The notes beneath the pieces were generated by a model. It had not been told where the DNA came from. It saw nothing but the letters and a program-made list of their open reading frames with translations, and did no database searches. From Clostridia bacterium (GTDB lineage Bacteria; Bacillota; Clostridia; Christensenellales; Aristaeellaceae): 64,000 bases of DNA. Numbering within the stretch: position 1 is the first letter of the stretch; every line of letters begins with the position of its first letter. Made by a program: the position numbers and the translations under genes. Location: the NCBI GenBank assembly GCA_017395065.1, contig JAFPWH010000020.1, positions 1 through 64,000 of the forward strand, read 5' to 3'. Positions 43,891 through 52,336 of the stretch are shown here, piece by piece.

Positions 43891-45390
43891 TCATTCCCAC
43901 GTCAGCCGGAACATGCCTGCGGAGGAGCAGATCCTGTTTGCCTCGTGCCAGTCGATGCCGCGCGCGAACCTTGCGTTGATAGGTGTATCGAAAGTGAATT
44001 GCGCGCATTCCGTGCCTTCCGGGAATTCCACGCGGCGCGTCTCGAGCGTGCGCAGGCGAAGGATGTACATACAGCTTCTCCCCGTGACCAGCGCGTATTC
44101 GCCGTCGGGAGAGAGGCTTACGGACAGGACGTAGTCGAAGTCTTCCGTTTTGCCGTCGTTGATCAGTTGCAGAAACTGCGTTTTATTCATCCTGACCGCG
44201 CTGCCGTCCGTCTTGATGAGCGCCGGCTCCGAGAGCCCGCTCATGTTTTTGTCGGTATCGACGATCAGCAAAAAGCCCGGAATCAAAAGGCGCCCTGTCA
44301 TGTCCGAATTTGCCTCCTGGTCGAGCGCGACGCCAAGACCGCTTTGCGCGTTCACGTCGAAGCTCACAATGCGCCCAAGGGGCTGAAGCCCAGTCTCGTA
44401 CCGTCTGAAGGCGCGCCCGGCAGAGCCTTCGTACAGATACAGAAGGCCGCAATCGCCGCGCTGCCTGCCCTCGTACAGGGTCAGCAGGCTTCCGTCGCGC
44501 AGCATGTGCAGGCGCGGACGGGACGGAAACTCCGCCATGTTCTCAAGATAAGCCTGAAGCTCGACGTCTTCCCCGGTCTGCGTATCGTGCCTGCGCAGCA
44601 CGGGCGGATGGGCCCATACGGTGTAATAAATGTATCTGCCGCTTTCGTCGAAGCACGCGCCCATCACCGCCCCGAAGTCATCGTCTTTGGCCAGAGACTC
44701 TCCGAACCTGTGCGCGAGGTACGCTTCGCCCGTTTCCATGTCCGCGATCATCAGCTGCGCGAAATACGTGTACGCCATACTCAGAAAAGAGCCGCTGTAC
44801 AAAAGCACCGCCTTGCTGCCGTCGGGGGACCAGATCACTCCGTCGGTGGAGCCGATCAATCTGCTGAATGCGTACGGGTTGGCTTGAAGGAACCCGATAA
44901 GATCGTCGTCTTCCGTTTCCCCGCGCTGCACGCTGCGCTCTCTTGACCAGCTGAGCACGACCAGCTTTTCGCCGTCGTAGCACCACAACGTGAGGCGGTC
45001 GTACACCGCCAGCATTTTACTGCCGTCCGGCGAGACGGACATCGGGAAAAAGAACTTCGCGTCCTCGCCCACGACGTCGCCCGCGTTTGCGACGAACACG
45101 AGCCCTTCCGTGATACTGTCCGGCGAAATGCCGAGGCTTTCGGCGTTGTCCCGCGCATATTCCGCGTTCACATACACCGGCACCTGACTTACGTCGATGT
45201 ACTCCTTTTCGAGCACGGGCGTCAAACCCGAATCGAACAGGCGGTCGAACTCGCTCTCTTCGCGCTCGGCCGCTTCGTCCGAGCCCGCCGCGGACTCCCA
45301 AAGCCCTCTGAGCCACGAGCCCAGCCCGTCCGCCGAGGCCGTGCCCATACACAGGCACAGCACAAGGATCGCTGCGATCAGCTTTTTCAT
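43891..45390 (-). CDS. Secreted beta-propeller-like protein (PD40/WD40-like repeats)
   Basis: 499 aa. Signal peptide MKKLIAAILVLCLCMGTASA, then an acidic stretch and a run of TolB-like repeats: MSVSPDGSKMLAVYDRLTLW, GVIWSPDGSKAVLLYSGSF, GACFDESGRYIYYTVW, VSLSPDGEYALVTGRSCMYI. Each has the S-P-D-G-x-x pattern. No enzyme motif seen; a sensing or scaffolding role outside the membrane is likely. Start ATG 45390 has GGAGG 7 nt upstream; the ATG at 45396 is too close to that RBS. A hairpin (GCCGGCC/GGCCGGC, 45438-45459) lies in the leader. Confidence 0.8.
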   Translation of the reverse strand: MKKLIAAILVLCLCMGTASADGLGSWLRGLWESAAGSDEAAEREESEFDRLFDSGLTPVLEKEYIDVSQVPVYVNAEYARDNAESLGISPDSITEGLVFVANAGDVVGEDAKFFFPMSVSPDGSKMLAVYDRLTLWCYDGEKLVVLSWSRERSVQRGETEDDDLIGFLQANPYAFSRLIGSTDGVIWSPDGSKAVLLYSGSFLSMAYTYFAQLMIADMETGEAYLAHRFGESLAKDDDFGAVMGACFDESGRYIYYTVWAHPPVLRRHDTQTGEDVELQAYLENMAEFPSRPRLHMLRDGSLLTLYEGRQRGDCGLLYLYEGSAGRAFRRYETGLQPLGRIVSFDVNAQSGLGVALDQEANSDMTGRLLIPGFLLIVDTDKNMSGLSEPALIKTDGSAVRMNKTQFLQLINDGKTEDFDYVLSVSLSPDGEYALVTGRSCMYILRLRTLETRRVEFPEGTECAQFTFDTPINARFARGIDWHEANRICSSAGMFRLTWE

Positions 45391-45472
45391 CGTCATTCCT
45401 CCAATCGTTCTTCGCGCCGGAACGCGAACGCTGCTTCGCCGGCCGATCGAAAGGCCGGCAGCCAATACCGAT

Positions 45473-45500
45473 ATTATACCTGTTTCGCAGTTTTTTGCAA
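45473..45500 (-). promoter_or_regulatory. Sigma-A promoter of the beta-propeller gene
   Basis: TTGCAA (45500-45495), 16-bp spacer, TATAAT (45478-45473), with an 80-nt leader containing a 7-bp GC hairpin. Confidence 0.78.
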
Positions 45501-45566
45501 GGGAGGAAGCGCTGCGGTTTTGCAGTCCGTAACGCCCGTGATCTTCACCGTAATCGGCAATGAGTG

Positions 45567-46796
45567 TCAAAACGCCTGTTCGGTGCGGATAAAATCGATC
45601 AGATTCACGTGCCGTATCCCGTTGCGTTGCTGCAGAAGATAATCCGTGGTCATTACATATTTGGGGTAGTTGTCTTTTATGCTTTCAAGCGGCCTGTATT
45701 CTCTGTCTTCCGTTTCTTTGCTGAGGGCGATCGTATAGGCCACCTGCGCGTATGCATAATCCAGTCCGCTGTTTCGGATGATGAAGTCGCACTCAAGCTT
45801 GCCGATTTTGCCGACACTGACGGCGTTTCCCAGGCTTTTTGCGTAGAAATACACTATGTTTTCAAGAACCGGCCCGTATTGTATGCGGTTGTCCGTGTTC
45901 ACGGAAAAATACACGCTGAGGTCCGCGACGTAATACTTTTTTTCTCCCAAAAGTGATTTCCTCGATTTCATGTCAAACCGCTCGCATTCGTACAGCACTT
46001 TTGCGTCGACGAGCGCTTTGATATAGCGGCCGATCGTTTGCCTGCTAACGCCATGGCCGTTTTTGTTCAGATCCTTGTACAGGTTGTTCAGGCTGGTGGT
46101 CGCGCCGAAGTTGTTGACGATATAATTGCGGATCGTCTCAAAGGATTCTTTGTTTCTGATCTTTACACGCCTGCGAATATCCTTTTCGAATATCTCTTCG
46201 GTTACGCTTTGCGTATAACTGCGCTTATCGGCAAGGTCGGGTAACAGGATCGCCCTCGGAAAGCCGCCTTCGAGGATAAATCGCTGAAGCTCCGATAAGG
46301 GATTCGGATCGATATCCATGTGATAGAAGGCTTTCATCTGTTCATATTCGTCGAATGTCAGTGTATACATCTCAAATTCAATATATCGCCCGGTCAGCTT
46401 TGTGACAAGCTCGCCGCTGAGCAGATACGAATTGGAGCCCGTTATGAAAATGGAACAGTTGCCTTCTTCCCTGAAAGCATTGATCACTTCTTCGAAGCCG
46501 TTTACATTTTGTATTTCATCTATGAAGACGTAATTCAGCCCCTGCGCATTTACTCTTTTATCTATTTCTTCCTCTAACTGATCCGCTGTCTTCAGTTTCC
46601 TGAACGCCCTGAGGTCAAGGTTCAGATACACGATATTGCTTTCCGGAATTCCCTCGCTGCGTAATTCGTCGGCGATCATCTGCATCAGGCTGGATTTCCC
46701 GCATCTGCGGACGCCCGTGATGACTTTGATGATATCTGCGCTGTGGTAGAATCCCCGAATCCTTTTGAGGTACTTTTCTCTCCTGAACAATACCAT
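45567..46796 (-). CDS. AAA_14 / DUF4143 ATPase
   Basis: 409 aa. N-terminal P-loop ATPase: KVITGVRRCGKSSLMQMIADEL (in parts; Walker A GVRRCGKSS), Walker B YVFIDEIQNV, sensor IFITGSNSYLLSGEL. C-terminal DUF4143 (PD-(D/E)xK-like fold) with ENIVYFYAKSLG ... KLECDFIIRN ... YAQVAYTI. These proteins are abundant in gut Firmicutes, often next to mobile DNA, and have no agreed function; toxin-like and defence roles are suggested by context elsewhere. Its composition is more AT-rich than the neighbours, suggesting transfer. Confidence 0.9.
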   Translation of the reverse strand: MVLFRREKYLKRIRGFYHSADIIKVITGVRRCGKSSLMQMIADELRSEGIPESNIVYLNLDLRAFRKLKTADQLEEEIDKRVNAQGLNYVFIDEIQNVNGFEEVINAFREEGNCSIFITGSNSYLLSGELVTKLTGRYIEFEMYTLTFDEYEQMKAFYHMDIDPNPLSELQRFILEGGFPRAILLPDLADKRSYTQSVTEEIFEKDIRRRVKIRNKESFETIRNYIVNNFGATTSLNNLYKDLNKNGHGVSRQTIGRYIKALVDAKVLYECERFDMKSRKSLLGEKKYYVADLSVYFSVNTDNRIQYGPVLENIVYFYAKSLGNAVSVGKIGKLECDFIIRNSGLDYAYAQVAYTIALSKETEDREYRPLESIKDNYPKYVMTTDYLLQQRNGIRHVNLIDFIRTEQAF

Positions 46797-46831
46797 TCTA
46801 TGTCTTCCTTTCCGATTTCACTTGTGCGAAC

Positions 46832-46860
46832 ATTATACCCTTTCCGTCCCAAAAAAGCAA
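46832..46860 (-). promoter_or_regulatory. Promoter of the AAA_14/DUF4143 gene
   Basis: TTGCTT (46860-46855), 17-bp spacer, TATAAT (46837-46832). The -35 box touches the inverted repeat at 46861-46907. Confidence 0.75.
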
Positions 46861-46907
46861 GTTAACGTTGCAGCTTTTTCATTTTTGACATTTTTTGCAA
46901 CGTTAAC
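46861..46907 (-). repeat. 12-bp perfect inverted repeat with 23-nt spacer
   Basis: GTTAACGTTGCA (46861-46872) and TGCAACGTTAAC (46896-46907). On the minus strand it is followed by TTGCTTTTTT, so it could terminate the DUF4832 gene. It also abuts the -35 box of the ATPase promoter and could be an operator. Each arm is itself near-palindromic (GTTAAC). Confidence 0.8.
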
Positions 46908-46938
46908 CGGCCTTTTTCCAGTTCTCCCGGCGCCTGCG

Positions 46939-48252
46939 CTACGCCGTGACGTCGATGCTTCCCACCTCGCGGAAATCGCCGAAGGCAGGCGCGTCCGAGG
47001 CGAAGCTGACCCCTTCGATGCCGATCTGTACGCCGTAGCTGCCGCAGGGCACGTCTTCGGGAAGGGTCAGGGAAAAGCGCTTCTCGCTCGTTCCCGGCAG
47101 CAGGGTGATCGGCTCGATTCCCGTATCGAACGCGAAGGTCTTCTTGCCCACCAGGCGCAGCGTCAGCGGAAGCTTTTCGTACAGCGGGGCGACGCCGGTG
47201 TTTTCGATCGTGAGCGCGCAGGCGATTTCGCACCCGGGGCGCGCCGCATCCGGGCAGGTGAAGCAAAGCGGCGTATAGTGATAGCCCATCCTGCTGAGCC
47301 AATACGCCACCTTTTCCCTGAGCTCGCAGGGGATCGCCACGGATTTGGCGTTGAACGCGCTCACGTGCCAGGCAAGCGTCTGTTCGATGATGTCGTCAAC
47401 GTCCCAGCCCTGCCGGAGCCACTCGGACAGCCACCAGTACGACTCGAACGATACGGGCGCTTTTTTCCAGATCTCGCCGTCAAGCTGCGAAAAGAGCCGC
47501 GGATAGCGCTCGCGCATGTGGTGCGGTTCGCCGCAGCCGTCGCCGCGCCAGCCGACCGGCCGCACGCCGTTTGCGTAATTGACCAGCCACGGCAGGCCGA
47601 TCTGCGCGACCAGATTCGTGTGTCTGAAGGAGAACAGGAACGTGTCGATCAGCTCCCGCAGATCTTCGTCGGAATACAGTTCCAACCTGTGCCCCTCTCC
47701 CCACGCGCCGGGCAGGCAGATGTCCACGGTATGGAACGCGGGCTCGCCGTCGAAGCGCTCCGCGAGCTTTTCGATCGCTTTTCCGAACAGCTTCAAAAAC
47801 AGAGGGTCCGTCGGCGAATCCTTGACGCGCTTCCCTTCGGGCCGCTCGGGGCAGGGGATCAGCTGTTTCAGCCAGTCCGGCACGTCGTCCCGCGCGCGCG
47901 TGCTGTGCGCGATCAGGCGGAAGGTGATCGTTTGCCCTTTTTCCTTCGCGGCGTCGACGAGCTTCTGTATCAGATCATAATTATACTGCCCCCGGACGGG
48001 CTCGAATTCCTTCCACAGCACGCGGAAATACGCGATCTTCGCCTCCGGATAGAAGCCCTGCTCCCGGCCGTCTTGCGCGGCGTCCTCCGGGATCGGCCAG
48101 CATTCGAAGCGCTCCGTCTCGCACATATGGTTTTCGGGCCGCACGACGACGTCGCTGTAGAGGGCCCCGTCGGTAAAATGCTGAAAACTGGTAAAGCCCA
48201 TGTAGGGATTTGCGTGCGCTTCCTTCGCCCTGCCGAAATATCTCGTGCCCAT
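46939..48252 (-). CDS. DUF4832-containing, glycosidase-like protein
   Basis: 437 aa from ATG 48252 (AGGGGG 6 nt upstream). The N-terminal two thirds read as a TIM-barrel glycosidase relative: NPYMGFTSFQHF, IAYFRVLWKEFEPVRGQYNY, HTVDICLPGAWGEGH, WLVNYANGVRPVGWRGDG. The C-terminal beta-sandwich (IACALTIENTGVAPLYEKLPLTL, in parts) is the DUF4832 type. No signal peptide. The conserved Glu in W-K-E-F-E and W-G-E-G are candidate catalytic residues, unproven. Own promoter, divergent from the tRNA promoter. Confidence 0.78.
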   Translation of the reverse strand: MGTRYFGRAKEAHANPYMGFTSFQHFTDGALYSDVVVRPENHMCETERFECWPIPEDAAQDGREQGFYPEAKIAYFRVLWKEFEPVRGQYNYDLIQKLVDAAKEKGQTITFRLIAHSTRARDDVPDWLKQLIPCPERPEGKRVKDSPTDPLFLKLFGKAIEKLAERFDGEPAFHTVDICLPGAWGEGHRLELYSDEDLRELIDTFLFSFRHTNLVAQIGLPWLVNYANGVRPVGWRGDGCGEPHHMRERYPRLFSQLDGEIWKKAPVSFESYWWLSEWLRQGWDVDDIIEQTLAWHVSAFNAKSVAIPCELREKVAYWLSRMGYHYTPLCFTCPDAARPGCEIACALTIENTGVAPLYEKLPLTLRLVGKKTFAFDTGIEPITLLPGTSEKRFSLTLPEDVPCGSYGVQIGIEGVSFASDAPAFGDFREVGSIDVTA

Positions 48253-48278
48253 GATATGCCCCCTTTGAATCTGCACAG

Positions 48279-48307
48279 ATTATAGCAGATATCGCCGCGC
48301 GCCGCAA
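48279..48307 (-). promoter_or_regulatory. Sigma-A promoter of the DUF4832 gene
   Basis: TTGCGG (48307-48302), 17-bp spacer, TATAAT (48284-48279). Back to back with the tRNA promoter. Confidence 0.8.
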
Positions 48308-48336
48308 CCTCGCTTACGAATTAACTATTTCTTTTC

Positions 48337-48365
48337 TTGCAATTCTCTTCTGGCAGTGCTATAAT
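48337..48365 (+). promoter_or_regulatory. Promoter of the tRNA-Ala transcript
   Basis: TTGCAA (48337-48342), 17-bp spacer, perfect TATAAT (48360-48365). Transcription should begin near 48372, 129 nt before the tRNA. Confidence 0.87.
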
Positions 48366-48371
48366 AATCAA

Positions 48372-48500
48372 GCTTGATTGAGAGATGTGCTTTTCTCGCC
48401 AAGCAAAGGCCGAAAGGCTGTTCCCTTGAAAAGGGACGCCCCCAGACCCGCAGGCGTAAAACGCGGGAGACTTCCCCGAGAAAAACTCGGGAAAATATAT
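48372..48500 (+). ncRNA. Highly structured 5' leader of the tRNA transcript (unassigned RNA)
   Basis: Four hairpins follow one another: GCC-GAAA-GGC (48409-48418), TCCCTT-GAA-AAGGGA (48422-48436), CCCGC/GCGGG (48447-48467) and TTC(C)CCGAG/CTCGGGAA with an A5 loop (48472-48493). The last ends 7 nt before the tRNA. There is no open frame with an RBS. I do not recognise a known riboswitch, 6S, SRP or ribozyme core. It may be a processed tRNA leader or an independent small RNA. Confidence 0.5.
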
Positions 48501-48573
48501 GGGGCATTAGCACAGTTGGTAGCGCGCAACGTTCGCATCGTTGAGGTCAGGGGTTCGAATCCCCTATGCTCCA
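48501..48573 (+). tRNA. tRNA-Ala (anticodon CGC)
   Basis: Acceptor stem GGGGCAT/ATGCTCC with one G-U pair, D arm with AGTTGGTA, anticodon stem CAACG/CGTTG with loop TTCGCAT (anticodon CGC, reads GCG), T arm AGGGG-TTCGAAT-CCCCT, discriminator A. CCA is not encoded. A promoter precedes it and a terminator follows 8 nt later, so it is a single-tRNA transcription unit. GCG codons are common in this GC-rich window. Confidence 0.95.
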
Positions 48574-48581
48574 TAACAAGA

Positions 48582-48615
48582 AAAAGACTTGAGGCGAATC
48601 GCTTCAAGTCTTTTC
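48582..48615 (+). terminator. Terminator of the tRNA transcript
   Basis: AAAAGACTTGA ... TCAAGTCTTTT stem with an inner GCGA-ATCGC loop, followed by TTTTCTT. Confidence 0.88.
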
Positions 48616-48639
48616 TTATGATTTTAAGGCTCAGTTTTC

Positions 48640-48803
48640 AGTATATTACTTTGGATCACGACAAGGCGAAGACCAGCGCGGCGGTCTATGGCGCCATGGA
48701 AACTGCAAAAGCCAACAGTCTGAAACCGGAGAAATACATCAGATGACCTGCTGACCGTCCTGCCGGAGCGCTTCGCCAAAGACCCGAAAGCCGCTGTCGA
48801 TGT
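48640..48803 (+). pseudogene. IS66-type transposase C-terminal remnant (frameshifted)
   Basis: The frame to 48746 reads AKTSAAVYGAMETAKANSLK then PEKYI, the characteristic IS66 transposase C-terminus (K-A-S-A-x-I-Y-S-x-V-E-T-A-K-x-N-x-L). A +1 shift at about 48742 continues DDLLTVLPERFAKDPKAAVD, the next IS66 segment. Only about 55 residues survive, with no inverted repeats seen. Dead remnant beside the tRNA. Confidence 0.75.
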
Positions 48804-48930
48804 CTGCCAGATGAATATCCAGTTTCCCTGTCAGGAGCATCCTATAAACAGATCGACGGGTCACGATGTTTTTCCACAGTCGATGCGCATAGCTGCCTTT
48901 GCGCTTACGGATCGGAATACTGGTCGTCAT
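48804..48930 (-). pseudogene. TnpV-like transposon protein remnant
   Basis: The minus strand encodes IPIRKRKGSYAHRLWKNIV, then YRMLLTGKLDIHLADID. The pattern Y-x-x-x-L-L-x-G-K-L-x-x-x-L-x-x-I-D resembles TnpV proteins of Clostridia transposons. The frame then runs into the antisense of the IS66 remnant, so the C-terminus is lost. Identification is weak. Confidence 0.35.
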
Positions 48931-48963
48931 GCCAGCCTCCCTTGGATATTGTTCAGATATTGC

Positions 48964-50145
48964 TTATTTTTGCAGCTTCAGTACGACAGGCTGGGCTTCA
49001 CGAATCGCTGCTTCTTCATCAAAATCGCCTTCATGCCCGATATAAATCCTGAGCGTCAATTCTGACGGAGCTCTGCCGGTTCCTTCATACATAAAGCGCA
49101 TATGACCAGGCTGGGTATCGTCATATTCCGTGACACGTAATACGCTGCCGTTCTCATCCGCCAATTGCAATTCATACCAGTGATCGTCGTCGGGAAGCTT
49201 CGGAAAAGATTCCCCTTCAAAGCTCATTTCAAGCTGTGCATAGACTGCGGAAGCATGCACTGTCACTTCATAATACAGACCGCTATATTGGCCGCTCCCT
49301 GCAAAGGTATGCGTCTGGGTGTTGTTATTCCATACCGTCGCCTTCATCGGCTCCAGCTCCCGCCGCTCTCTGTAAGCGTAGACATCTGTGCCGTCAAAGT
49401 AATAGTAGCATACGCTCTGATAGAGACGAATATTCAGTGTCAGATGATCAAGGTTCCGCAGTGCTTCCTCAAGTGGAGATTTATACTCGCGAATGGTATA
49501 TTCTATTCCGTCTTCTCCTGTTCGCGTTTCCTCCAGGTATGGCGGAATATCCGTCCCATCATCTGTAACCGTATGATCCCCCGGATAGGTGTCGTAGATT
49601 GCAATGCCCATCGGGGTACCGCCCTCTATGGCTTTCATCCATTTCTCAACCAGAGCTTCCTCACTGTCCGAAATTGTGTCAATAGTTGATGCATCATCTG
49701 TCTTTATCATATTCCCAAGCAAAGCATCGTCTGGCGTAAACTCCTCGGCAAGAGAGCCATTCTGAATTGCATAACCCACCAGCAGTGAATGACCGTCATA
49801 GAAGGCGCTGTTTATGGATGCGACCGTCGTTCCCAATTTCACTGTGGTGACAGACACCTTCGAGTTCTGCTCGAGAATCGTATACGGGGCGATCTCCTTA
49901 TAACGTTCATCTGTTTTTCCGAAAAGTTCAAAAACATTGAACCCAAGCATTTCTGCGACGGCAGCGGTGGCTCCAACCGCGAAAGCAGCAATCACAAGTA
50001 TCGCCGCCAGTGAGACTTTCTTCTTCACAGGTTCGTTACCTCCTTTTTTTATTCGGTTCAGGACAGCGTATTGATCGCGCATTGACCATGTAACCTTGGA
50101 AAGCTCGGCATCCACCTGAGAGCGAATATCATTCTTCATCTTCAT
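48964..50145 (-). CDS. DUF4179-type anti-sigma factor
   Basis: 393 aa. Cytoplasmic N-terminus (DAELSKVTWSMRDQYAVLNRI, in parts), one transmembrane helix (VSLAAILVIAAFAVGATAAV), and an extracytoplasmic DUF4179 domain of about 300 residues with many Tyr and acidic residues. Its start overlaps the ECF sigma gene by 17 bp, the usual sigma/anti-sigma arrangement, so it probably holds that sigma factor at the membrane and releases it on an envelope signal. Base composition is lower in GC than the core genes. Confidence 0.85.
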   Translation of the reverse strand: MKMKNDIRSQVDAELSKVTWSMRDQYAVLNRIKKGGNEPVKKKVSLAAILVIAAFAVGATAAVAEMLGFNVFELFGKTDERYKEIAPYTILEQNSKVSVTTVKLGTTVASINSAFYDGHSLLVGYAIQNGSLAEEFTPDDALLGNMIKTDDASTIDTISDSEEALVEKWMKAIEGGTPMGIAIYDTYPGDHTVTDDGTDIPPYLEETRTGEDGIEYTIREYKSPLEEALRNLDHLTLNIRLYQSVCYYYFDGTDVYAYRERRELEPMKATVWNNNTQTHTFAGSGQYSGLYYEVTVHASAVYAQLEMSFEGESFPKLPDDDHWYELQLADENGSVLRVTEYDDTQPGHMRFMYEGTGRAPSELTLRIYIGHEGDFDEEAAIREAQPVVLKLQK

Positions 50146-50632
50146 ACCACCCTTTCAGGTTCCGGCGAAGGATTTGATTGGCTTTTTTCAGTCGCCTCTT
50201 CACCGTAGCAAGGGAAACACTCAAAGCATCCGCAGATTCCTGCAGGTTCAACCCTTCAAAGTATCTGAGCAGAATAATCACTTTCAACTTGGGCGGCAGA
50301 GCGGCAATTGCGCCTGCCACCGTGCCATCCTTAAATGAAAAATCAGCGCTTTGCTCCGGCAGACTATCCGGTGTCACCTTCCGATCCATGAACCGAAACC
50401 ACCCCGTACGCTGGTAATCCCGGCATGTATTCAGCGCGATGCGTATGAGCCACGTCTTTTCGCTGCTCTCTCCCCTGAAAGTTTCCAGTGCCCGCCAGGC
50501 CTTGAGGAAAACCTCTTGCGCGGCGTCTTCCGCCAAGACGGCATCTCTGAGCTGCACTGTACAGAATCGCTTTATATCCGTGCCATAGGCATGCATCAGG
50601 TATTCCAGACGTTCCGCCGATTGCGTTTCCAT
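50129..50632 (-). CDS. ECF-type RNA polymerase sigma factor
   Basis: 167 aa. Region 2: YLMHAYGTDIKRFCTVQLRD and EDAAQEVFLKAWRALETFRG (in parts). Region 4: LPPKLKVIILLRYFEGLNLQESADALSVSLATVKRRLKKA (in parts), with a clear helix-turn-helix. AAAGGAGG lies 9 nt before the ATG. Co-transcribed with its DUF4179 anti-sigma partner. No self-regulated ECF promoter could be picked with confidence in the 130 bp upstream. Confidence 0.93.
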   Translation of the reverse strand: METQSAERLEYLMHAYGTDIKRFCTVQLRDAVLAEDAAQEVFLKAWRALETFRGESSEKTWLIRIALNTCRDYQRTGWFRFMDRKVTPDSLPEQSADFSFKDGTVAGAIAALPPKLKVIILLRYFEGLNLQESADALSVSLATVKRRLKKANQILRRNLKGWYEDEE

Positions 50633-50762
50633 TGCCTTCAGCCTCCTTTCACCTAAATTGACGGATGAAGTCGGAAAAACAGCTCATTCCAATACCCTGG
50701 ATGGTTCTAATTATTGAACATTTAACACTTCCAATCGGCGCAGTGTTTGCACAGCTTCGCTT

Positions 50763-52202
50763 TCATAGGATTTTGATTGTTTTCAATTCTTCAGATGTGT
50801 TCTGTACAGCGGGCAAAGACAGTTGCCGGTATGTAGCTGCGATCACAAAGACCGCAATGACAAAAGTGAGGAGGTCAGATACCGGCATGGAGTACAGCAC
50901 GCCATCCAGGCCGAACCACAGCGGAAGCAGCAGAGCGAAACCTACGCCAAAGATCACTTCGCGCACCATGGAAATCATCGTGGATGCCAGTGCCTTACCT
51001 ACTGATTGCAGATAGATGAAGGTGCCTTTGTTGACTGTCGCCAGCGGCATCAGGCATAGATAAGTGCGGAAGGCCTTGATGGCAAAGTCAGTATAGGCCC
51101 GGCTCTCATTGGCTGCGCCGAAAATACCGATGAGTTGCCGTGGAAAGAACTCAACAATGATCAGCGCAACAGCGCCTACTGAGAATTCTCCGATCAGCAG
51201 CCTGGTGAACAGTGCCTTGACCCGGTCGTTCCGGCCGGCACCTACATTGTAGCCAACAACAGGAATGCAGCCAGCGGCCATGCCCACAGCGATGGAGATG
51301 ACGATCTGGAAGAACTTCATCACGATTCCAACGACAGCCATAGGGATCTGGGCGTACTCCGGATTGGAGAATACCGCGTCCAGAGCGCCGTATTTCCGAA
51401 TCATATTGTTGATGGCCATCATAGCAGCCACCAGAGAGATTTGAGAAAGGAAGCTGGTCATGCCCAAAGCCAGGTACTGCTTTGCAAGTTTCAAATGGAA
51501 GCCGAAGCTTTCTTTCTGCAGCTTAACAGCTTTCATGTGGCGCAGATACCAGATTGCCAATATCGCTGTCAGAATCTGACCCAGAATTGTGGCCAGAGCA
51601 GCGCCCATCATGCCCCATTTGAATACAAAGATGAAGACAGGATCCAGAATAATGTTCACAACCGCACCTGCCAAGGTCGACACCATGGCAAACCGGGGAC
51701 TGCCATCAGAACGGATGATCGGATTCATCGCCTGACCAAACATATAGAAGGGCATACCGACTGTGATCCAGAAAAAGTAGCTCCGGGCCTGCTTGAAGGT
51801 TTCCTCATTGACCCTGCCGCCAAAGGCCGTCAGGATACCTTCGGCAAAGATCAGGTAAACGGCCGTCATGATGAGACTGAGGATCGCGCACAATACCACA
51901 GCGCTGCCGATGGACTTGTGCGCTTCTTCTTTTTTCCCTGCACCCAGACTGATGGAGACAAACGCGCATGCGCCGTCACCGATCATGACAGCTATGGCCA
52001 GCGCTACAACAGTCAAAGGAAAAACCACTGTATTCGCGGCGTTTCCGTATGAGCCGAGATACGTTGCGTTTGCGATGAAGATCTGATCGACGATGTTATA
52101 CAGCGCGGCAACCAACAATGAGATGATGCATGGAACCGCATATTTCATCATCAGTTTGCCGACGGGTTCTTTCTCCAGAAAGGTATTCTCCTTGTGTTCC
52201 AC
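50763..52202 (-). CDS. MATE-family multidrug exporter
   Basis: 479 aa with about 12 transmembrane helices in two halves (MKYAVPCIISLLVAALYNIVDQIFI; GMTSFLSQISLVAAMMAINN, in parts). Cation-coupled drug efflux, by family. The start is GTG at 52202: GGAGG lies 8 nt upstream and the protein then begins VEHKENTFLEKEPVGKLMMKYAVP. The frame is open upstream to 52331 but that part is the untranslated leader. An attenuator-like leader and a consensus promoter precede it, so inducible expression is likely. Confidence 0.9.
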   Translation of the reverse strand: MEHKENTFLEKEPVGKLMMKYAVPCIISLLVAALYNIVDQIFIANATYLGSYGNAANTVVFPLTVVALAIAVMIGDGACAFVSISLGAGKKEEAHKSIGSAVVLCAILSLIMTAVYLIFAEGILTAFGGRVNEETFKQARSYFFWITVGMPFYMFGQAMNPIIRSDGSPRFAMVSTLAGAVVNIILDPVFIFVFKWGMMGAALATILGQILTAILAIWYLRHMKAVKLQKESFGFHLKLAKQYLALGMTSFLSQISLVAAMMAINNMIRKYGALDAVFSNPEYAQIPMAVVGIVMKFFQIVISIAVGMAAGCIPVVGYNVGAGRNDRVKALFTRLLIGEFSVGAVALIIVEFFPRQLIGIFGAANESRAYTDFAIKAFRTYLCLMPLATVNKGTFIYLQSVGKALASTMISMVREVIFGVGFALLLPLWFGLDGVLYSMPVSDLLTFVIAVFVIAATYRQLSLPAVQNTSEELKTIKIL

Positions 52203-52210
52203 GAGCGTTT

Positions 52211-52295
52211 CCTCCTGCCAACAGGCATAAAAATACGTCTGACCGTCAGCTGGTTCCGCTGCGGCAGACGTTCTGAACACAAGAAGAGCGTTGGC
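52211..52295 (-). promoter_or_regulatory. Attenuator-like leader of the MATE exporter gene
   Basis: In the 5' leader, ACGTCTG-CCG / CGG-T-CAGACGT forms a 10-bp stem (52271-52235), followed by ATTTTTAT, a terminator-like arrangement. Separately, GCCAAC (52295-52290) can pair with GTTGGC (52222-52217), which touches the AGGAGG. The two pairings give alternative folds that could control termination or RBS access. No leader peptide with its own RBS was found. Confidence 0.5.
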
Positions 52296-52336
52296 CACAG
52301 TTGGATTTACGCTGTTAGCCACACGCTGCAAACATT

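Noticed and set aside
48372-48500. TPP, c-di-GMP, SRP or 6S RNA assignment for the tRNA leader
   Set aside because: None of the conserved cores I know for these RNAs is present; left unassigned.
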